Positions 60,470 to 64,000 of a stretch of 64,000 bases of DNA are shown one piece after another. Location: positions 30,397,367-30,461,366 of the forward strand of contig NW_022145596.1 of NCBI RefSeq assembly GCF_000002235.5, given 5' to 3'. The notes beneath the pieces are model-generated. The model was not told where the DNA came from, did no database searches, and saw nothing but the letters and a program-made list of their open reading frames with translations. Numbering within the stretch: the stretch's first letter is position 1; every line of letters starts with the position of its first letter. The stretch is from Strongylocentrotus purpuratus. Lineage: Eukaryota > Echinodermata > Echinoidea > Camarodonta > Strongylocentrotidae. The translations under genes were made by a program, and so were the position numbers.

Positions 60470-61929
60470 ACTCTCTCTCTCTCTCCCTCTCTTTATTTCT
60501 TTCCTTTTTTCAGGCAAGACCAGAACAAAGGACAAGTATCGCGTCGTATACACGGACCATCAGAGACTAGAGCTGGAGAAGGAATTTCACTACAGTCGAT
60601 ACATCACCATCAGACGGAAGAGCGAGCTGGCGTTGGCTCTGGGCCTCTCGGAAAGACAGGTGGGTACATTATTTAACTTTGCGGTAAAACACAATGATTA
60701 TAACAAGTAGGGATATCTGTGCCATTGCCCATTTTGAAACTGTTAACAACTAAATATTCATAGCAATACCAAGTTTTTTTTATTTGTTTTATGTTAGAAA
60801 CTGATTTGTCCAGATATATATCTCTTGAAAATGTGACATATTGAAACTCACATAATTTTTGAAGTATTCAACTTAGTCAATTTAACCAGTCAACCTTTCG
60901 TTCTTGAGTTAATACGAAAAACGCAATTTACAAGCGGTAAGAATAATTCAGTTGTTAACTTTGGGTCCTTAAACTCTTTCAATGTTCTTGGTTGTTTATA
61001 ACCAGCCAAAATTAATATTTTTTTTTGGTATTTCTTTAAAAAAGAAATAATACAATGTCTGTATCAAAATGGGCGGTTAAAAAGATACACTCTACCTGTT
61101 TATTTTTTATTTATTTTTTTGCATCTTGTTTTATTAGTTGATCCCGCCTGCATTTCACAAAAAAAGCTATAAACGGATAAATGAATATTTATGAACATTT
61201 TCTTTACATTTCTTTACATCAAACCACAATTTAAAAAAGGATAAACCTTTAAAACTAAATTTTGTTTCCCAATAAACTGATAGAAGTAGTCATCAACGTT
61301 ACTACAATGAATTTGATCGGTTGAATTCCTAATACTTTTTCACGGGAGAAACATGCAAAATTATTTTCAGACTATTAAACATTTTATTTCGTTCTTGGCG
61401 ATATGTTTTTTAGGTAAAAATATGGTTCCAAAATCGGCGAGCTAAGGAAAGAAAGATGGCCAAGAAGATAAAGATGCAAGACGGACAACAACAACAACAC
61501 CAGACCACACATCAAAGCGAAGAGAGAAGTTCGAATGGACGTCAGAAAGAATTCAGTCATCAAAACCAACAAAGCCATCATCACCCTCATCACCACCACA
61601 GCCATCATAATGCCGTATTACAGCATTCATCAAGCCCTCATCATACCACAGTCGACACCAAACCCAAACTCCCGATCATAACAACGATGACCACGGTCTC
61701 CGGCGATGTCATCAAGACGACCTCGCTGACGCACATGACCACGACATCGCCACCGCATCAGGCCAGTCTGCAGGCTACGAATGCGATCGAGAGCAGGGCA
61801 CTGACGACCAGCCACGCCTTGAGCTCCGGCGCTGAAACTATCGAGAATTCGCTGCATATCCCAATCACTGCTGCAGATGTTGCAAACCTTGTATTAGTTA
61901 GTAGTAAGAATTCAATACTACAAGCGTGA
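50160..61929 (+). CDS. Cdx: Caudal-type ParaHox homeobox transcription factor, complete, three exons
   Basis: Nuclear DNA-binding protein of the caudal family, which patterns posterior ectoderm and hindgut in bilaterians (family knowledge). Exons 50,160-50,700, 60,514-60,659 and 61,414-61,929 give 400 residues. The start MMTLEYLHP is the first ATG in frame after stops upstream; ATG at 50,163 is equally possible. Residues 1-165 are Ala/Ser/Pro/His-rich; the hexapeptide YDWMKS at 166-171 is the PBX-contacting motif. The homeodomain starts with [15 protein letters not shown] near 183 and ends [14 protein letters not shown], with Gln50. The intron between homeodomain residues 44 and 45 is the ancestral Cdx position. 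The tail has [15 protein letters not shown] and Thr/Ser-rich segments. Intron 1 is 9.8 kb. A poly(A) signal lies at 62,481. Confidence 0.97.
53339..53395. repeat. Poly-T run
   Basis: About 34 T, then AATTTTTTTTTATAG. It might be the A tail of a retroposed sequence on the minus strand, but no target duplication is evident. Confidence 0.9.
58796..58951. mobile_element. 156 bp inverted-repeat element (MITE-like) in Cdx intron 1
   Basis: The left end TTTCATAAAACTTGTTATCA is matched in inverse by TGATAACAAGTTTTATGAAA at the right end, and the repeats extend to about 33 bp. The centre is AT-rich and non-coding. Superfamily not assigned. Confidence 0.82.
59699..59711. repeat. Poly-G run
   Basis: Thirteen or so G, within Cdx intron 1. 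Confidence 0.93.
60423..60491. repeat. (CT)n microsatellite at the Cdx exon 2 acceptor
   Basis: CT repeats with two interruptions end 22 bp before the acceptor and run into its polypyrimidine tract. Confidence 0.95.
60514..60659 (+). CDS. Cdx: Cdx exon 2 (homeodomain helices 1-2)
   Basis: 146 nt, acceptor CCTTTTTTCAG, donor CAG/GTGGGT. Encodes [15 protein letters not shown] through ALGLSERQ. The acceptor's polypyrimidine tract continues upstream into a (CT)n microsatellite. Confidence 0.97.
60660..61413 (+). other. Cdx: Cdx intron 2 (homeodomain 44/45 intron)
   Basis: 754 bp, AT-rich, no repeats or frames of note. Confidence 0.9.
61414..61929 (+). CDS. Cdx: Cdx exon 3 (recognition helix and C-terminus)
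   Basis: Acceptor ATATGTTTTTTAG, then [18 protein letters not shown]. Ends [11 protein letters not shown] and TGA at 61,927. The stop overlaps a perfect donor word (AAGC/GTGAGT at 61,925), so a spliced variant with a further exon cannot be ruled out. Confidence 0.95.
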   Translation, partial: VKIWFQNRRAKERKMAKKIKMQDGQQQQHQTTHQSEERSSNGRQKEFSHQNQQSHHHPHHHHSHHNAVLQHSSSPHHTTVDTKPKLPIITTMTTVSGDVIKTTSLTHMTTTSPPHQASLQATNAIESRALTTSHALSSGAETIENSLHIPITAADVANLVLVSSKNSILQA

Positions 61930-62218
61930 GTATTATGCATTTAAAATAATATCGAACTTATCTCTTTTTTGCTTAAATGGTTTTGTCATTATTAAATTGT
62001 TATGAAAACATAATAATACATGTGTATATCCCAGAATGATCAATGTTATTGCAATTTGTTTCGTTATCCATCTATTTTCGTTTATTTTCTGGTCTTTGTT
62101 TTCTGCAATGTTGTACACTTGTCTTTATAGTTGACCTTTTACACCGACAAACAGTATTTTTTAAATGATATCGTTCATCGGTGTCATAACTAGTTTCAGG
62201 GGAGAGGGAAGCTGGAGG

Positions 62219-62268
62219 AGGGGGGGGGGGGGGGTCATGGGGAGTCCAAGTCACGGGGGGGGGGGGGC
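62219..62268. repeat. Two poly-G runs in the Cdx 3' region
   Basis: G runs of about 15 (62,220-62,234) and 12 (62,256-62,267), within a wider G-rich purine stretch (62,190-62,300). Confidence 0.92.
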
Positions 62269-62480
62269 AATTTGTTGCGGGGGAGGGAACCAAGTGAGGA
62301 AAATATGCATGGGATCTATTATCATTTCATTGACAAAGATAAACAAAAATATAGTTCTAACACTTCAACTAGCTCTGCTTCAAGTTAGTTCCTCTTTTCT
62401 CGTGCTTTTTCCATTGTATTTGTCGTTTCAAAACATATTTGTTGTGATATAATTATTCTTGTATTATATTTTGCATGAGA

Positions 62481-62486
62481 AATAAA
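62481..62486 (+). promoter_or_regulatory. Cdx: Candidate Cdx polyadenylation signal
   Basis: AATAAA about 550 bp after the stop codon, the first plus-strand consensus signal I noticed downstream. Confidence 0.5.
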
Positions 62487-62971
62487 ATCATTTGAATTTT
62501 GAATAACATAGTCTGGGTCACCAGTTGTCACAATACAACATTAAGTACCAGACGTAAACAAAACACATCTCGATTAAATCCTTTAGTTAAGGAAACCTGG
62601 TTCTGTTGGAAAAACAAAGTTATATTTACATTTCAAACTTGATTTCAATTTTTGATAAATAATATGGTTGTATTACCAATTTACTACCTTGCTACAATCT
62701 TGATAATGATATTAATGATAATAATACTAACAATTATAATTGTAATAATGATAATAATACGAATAATATTGCGGAACATAAGCAAATTTATTATTGTGAA
62801 GAGTGACTTACATTATGATAATTATTTGTATTTGTTATTATTTCGCTAAAATCGTTCCTTTTGAACATTTGCAAGTTTTAAAGTTTTTTCTGTATTCAGT
62901 TGTAAATGCTGGGTATTTTACCGATATCGCTACCACTGCTGTAATGTATTTTCAATTGTGCAATCTTCAGT
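62487..62971. other. Gene-free interval
   Basis: AT-rich, including an ATAATAATA-rich stretch (about 62,700-62,775). No gene recognised. Confidence 0.55.
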
Positions 62972-63343
62972 CTTCTTCTTCTTATCGAGTCACTACACAA
63001 GTCCCGTCCAATGGTCCACACAGGCTTTAGCACGGCAATTAACGGCTTCCAGGTCATCTTGGGTGCATGGCTCTGACAGGAGTGGGCAGACTAGCAGGTG
63101 TTCCATTGTCTGTTCCTGGCCGCATTCACATGCCGTTTGTTCGTCTCCTAGACCCCACCTCTGCATTAGGACTCTGCATCGACCGTAGCCAGTTCTTAGG
63201 CGGTTGAGGCTAAGCCAGGTAGGCCAAGTCTCACTGGAGCCGGTTGCGAGGGATTCCTTCGGGCTGAGGGAGAGTTTATGTGGAGTGGTCTGAAGGTGGT
63301 TAGACCACAAAGTCATCCTTTGTGGTCTAACAATAGAAGACTA
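62972..63343 (-). mobile_element. 5'-truncated LINE insertion with 12 bp target-site duplication
   Basis: The minus strand encodes the C-terminal 107 residues of a non-LTR reverse transcriptase protein: LNRLRTGYGRCRVLMQRWG and the Cys/His knuckle CECGQEQTMEHLLVC. The frame is open to its stop at 62,993. A short (GAA)n tail follows. GCAATCTTCAGT flanks the insertion on both sides (62,960-62,971 and 63,344-63,355), the mark of target-primed reverse transcription. At the 5' junction a perfect hairpin, GTTAGACCACAAAG with its inverse (about 63,299-63,331), may reflect an inversion during integration. Clade not fixed. Confidence 0.9.
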
Positions 63344-63355
63344 GCAATCTTCAGT

Positions 63356-64000
63356 GAAGGCGTACATAGAGCGCTTTCCGGGTCCTATACCCAAGCATCG
63401 TCATATATTGATGCATTGTGGGACACGGTTGTCGACACATTGGGACATAATGAACAATAGATGGCAGTATACGTACATCGGAAGAAATGTCAGTAGAATA
63501 CCCCGCCTTTAAATACAATGAATTGTGTATCGTATTAATATTCAATGTTATACTTTAGGGTACGCTTCGGCGACCCAATATGGATATGTCCATAAAACAA
63601 GAGGCTTGGCCGGGCATAGCTATATCAATCGAGAACTGTTTGAATAAAACAGACTCTCTGATTGAAACACTTGTAAATATTTGTAACATAATACAGTAAT
63701 GAATTGTGTGTTTTTTTGGTGATGTTTTTTGGTTGGTTTGGTTTGTTTGCTTTTGTTTCTTTATTTTGTTTGTTAATGTATATTTTACCTTTCTACTTTT
63801 TGTCGATACTATTTGTAAAACGCATGGTGAGAGAATTTGTTGCTTTTTTTGTATAAATCTTTGAATTCGTAATGCAAAACAAAAAAGTATATAAATATAT
63901 ATATAAATTTAATAATTAATTTTCTTTTGGACTATTATTTGATCATGTCTGCAAGTTTTAACCTCCGTTTGTATTGTTGGTAATCGCTTCTGAATGTGAT
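63356..64000. other. Gene-free interval to window end
   Basis: AT- and T/G-rich (GTTTGTTT-type words near 63,720-63,780). No gene or known repeat recognised. Confidence 0.5.

Larger units (their letters stand above)
50701..60513 (+). other. Cdx: Cdx intron 1
   Basis: 9.8 kb, AT-rich. Contains a C run (52,687-52,703), a T run (53,339-53,373), a MITE (58,796-58,951), a G run (59,699-59,711) and a terminal CT microsatellite. No nested gene recognised. Large introns of developmental genes often carry enhancers, but none can be proved here. Confidence 0.85.

Noticed and set aside
1-64000. CRISPR arrays, bacterial operons or prophage
   Set aside because: The tandem repeats are eukaryotic micro- and minisatellites, and the genes are spliced animal genes.

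Overview
The window looks like nuclear DNA of a deuterostome marine invertebrate, most likely a sea urchin. Reasons: a spliced caudal (Cdx) homeobox gene with a roughly 9.8 kb intron; intron-rich genes in AT-rich DNA; very many CT/GA, TAG/CTA and poly-G/poly-C tracts; SINE- and LINE-derived repeats ending in a GCGC...TATTATTATT type tail; and many small inverted-repeat DNA elements. The genus cannot be fixed from the sequence alone.

Layout. 1-22.7 kb: no gene recognised, only microsatellites, SINE-like repeats and at least four inverted-repeat elements. 22.7-28.3 kb, minus strand: a complete three-exon dithiol glutaredoxin (117 aa, CPFC active site), assembled here from exons whose phases fit exactly; a dead LINE 3' end sits in its second intron. 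28.3-28.75 kb: a 429 bp head-to-head promoter interval. 28.75-38.95 kb, plus strand: a gene I do not recognise, with up to 15 coding exons in perfectly compatible phases. It starts with a predicted myristoylation/palmitoylation N-terminus, continues through a run of tiny phase 0/0 exons (seven of them carrying all or part of a roughly 21-codon module) produced by local segmental duplication, and ends in one 1.8-2.0 kb exon made of about 50 octapeptide repeats (PPPEQLLD / PPPVALLE). An inverted, decayed copy of one module exon lies within the array. 39-49.7 kb: repeats and inverted-repeat elements, and one weak candidate first exon on the minus strand. 49.7-62.5 kb, plus strand: Cdx, three exons, 400 aa, with hexapeptide YDWMKS and a complete homeodomain split by the ancestral Cdx intron. 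62.5-64 kb: a 5'-truncated LINE insertion flanked by a 12 bp target-site duplication.

The three genes have no obvious common pathway. Glutaredoxin and the unrecognised gene may share a bidirectional promoter. Cdx is alone: no Xlox/Pdx or Gsx homeobox is seen in the 50 kb upstream, which fits the dispersed ParaHox genes known in sea urchins. The best candidate for something undescribed is the modular exon-array gene at 28,751-38,950.
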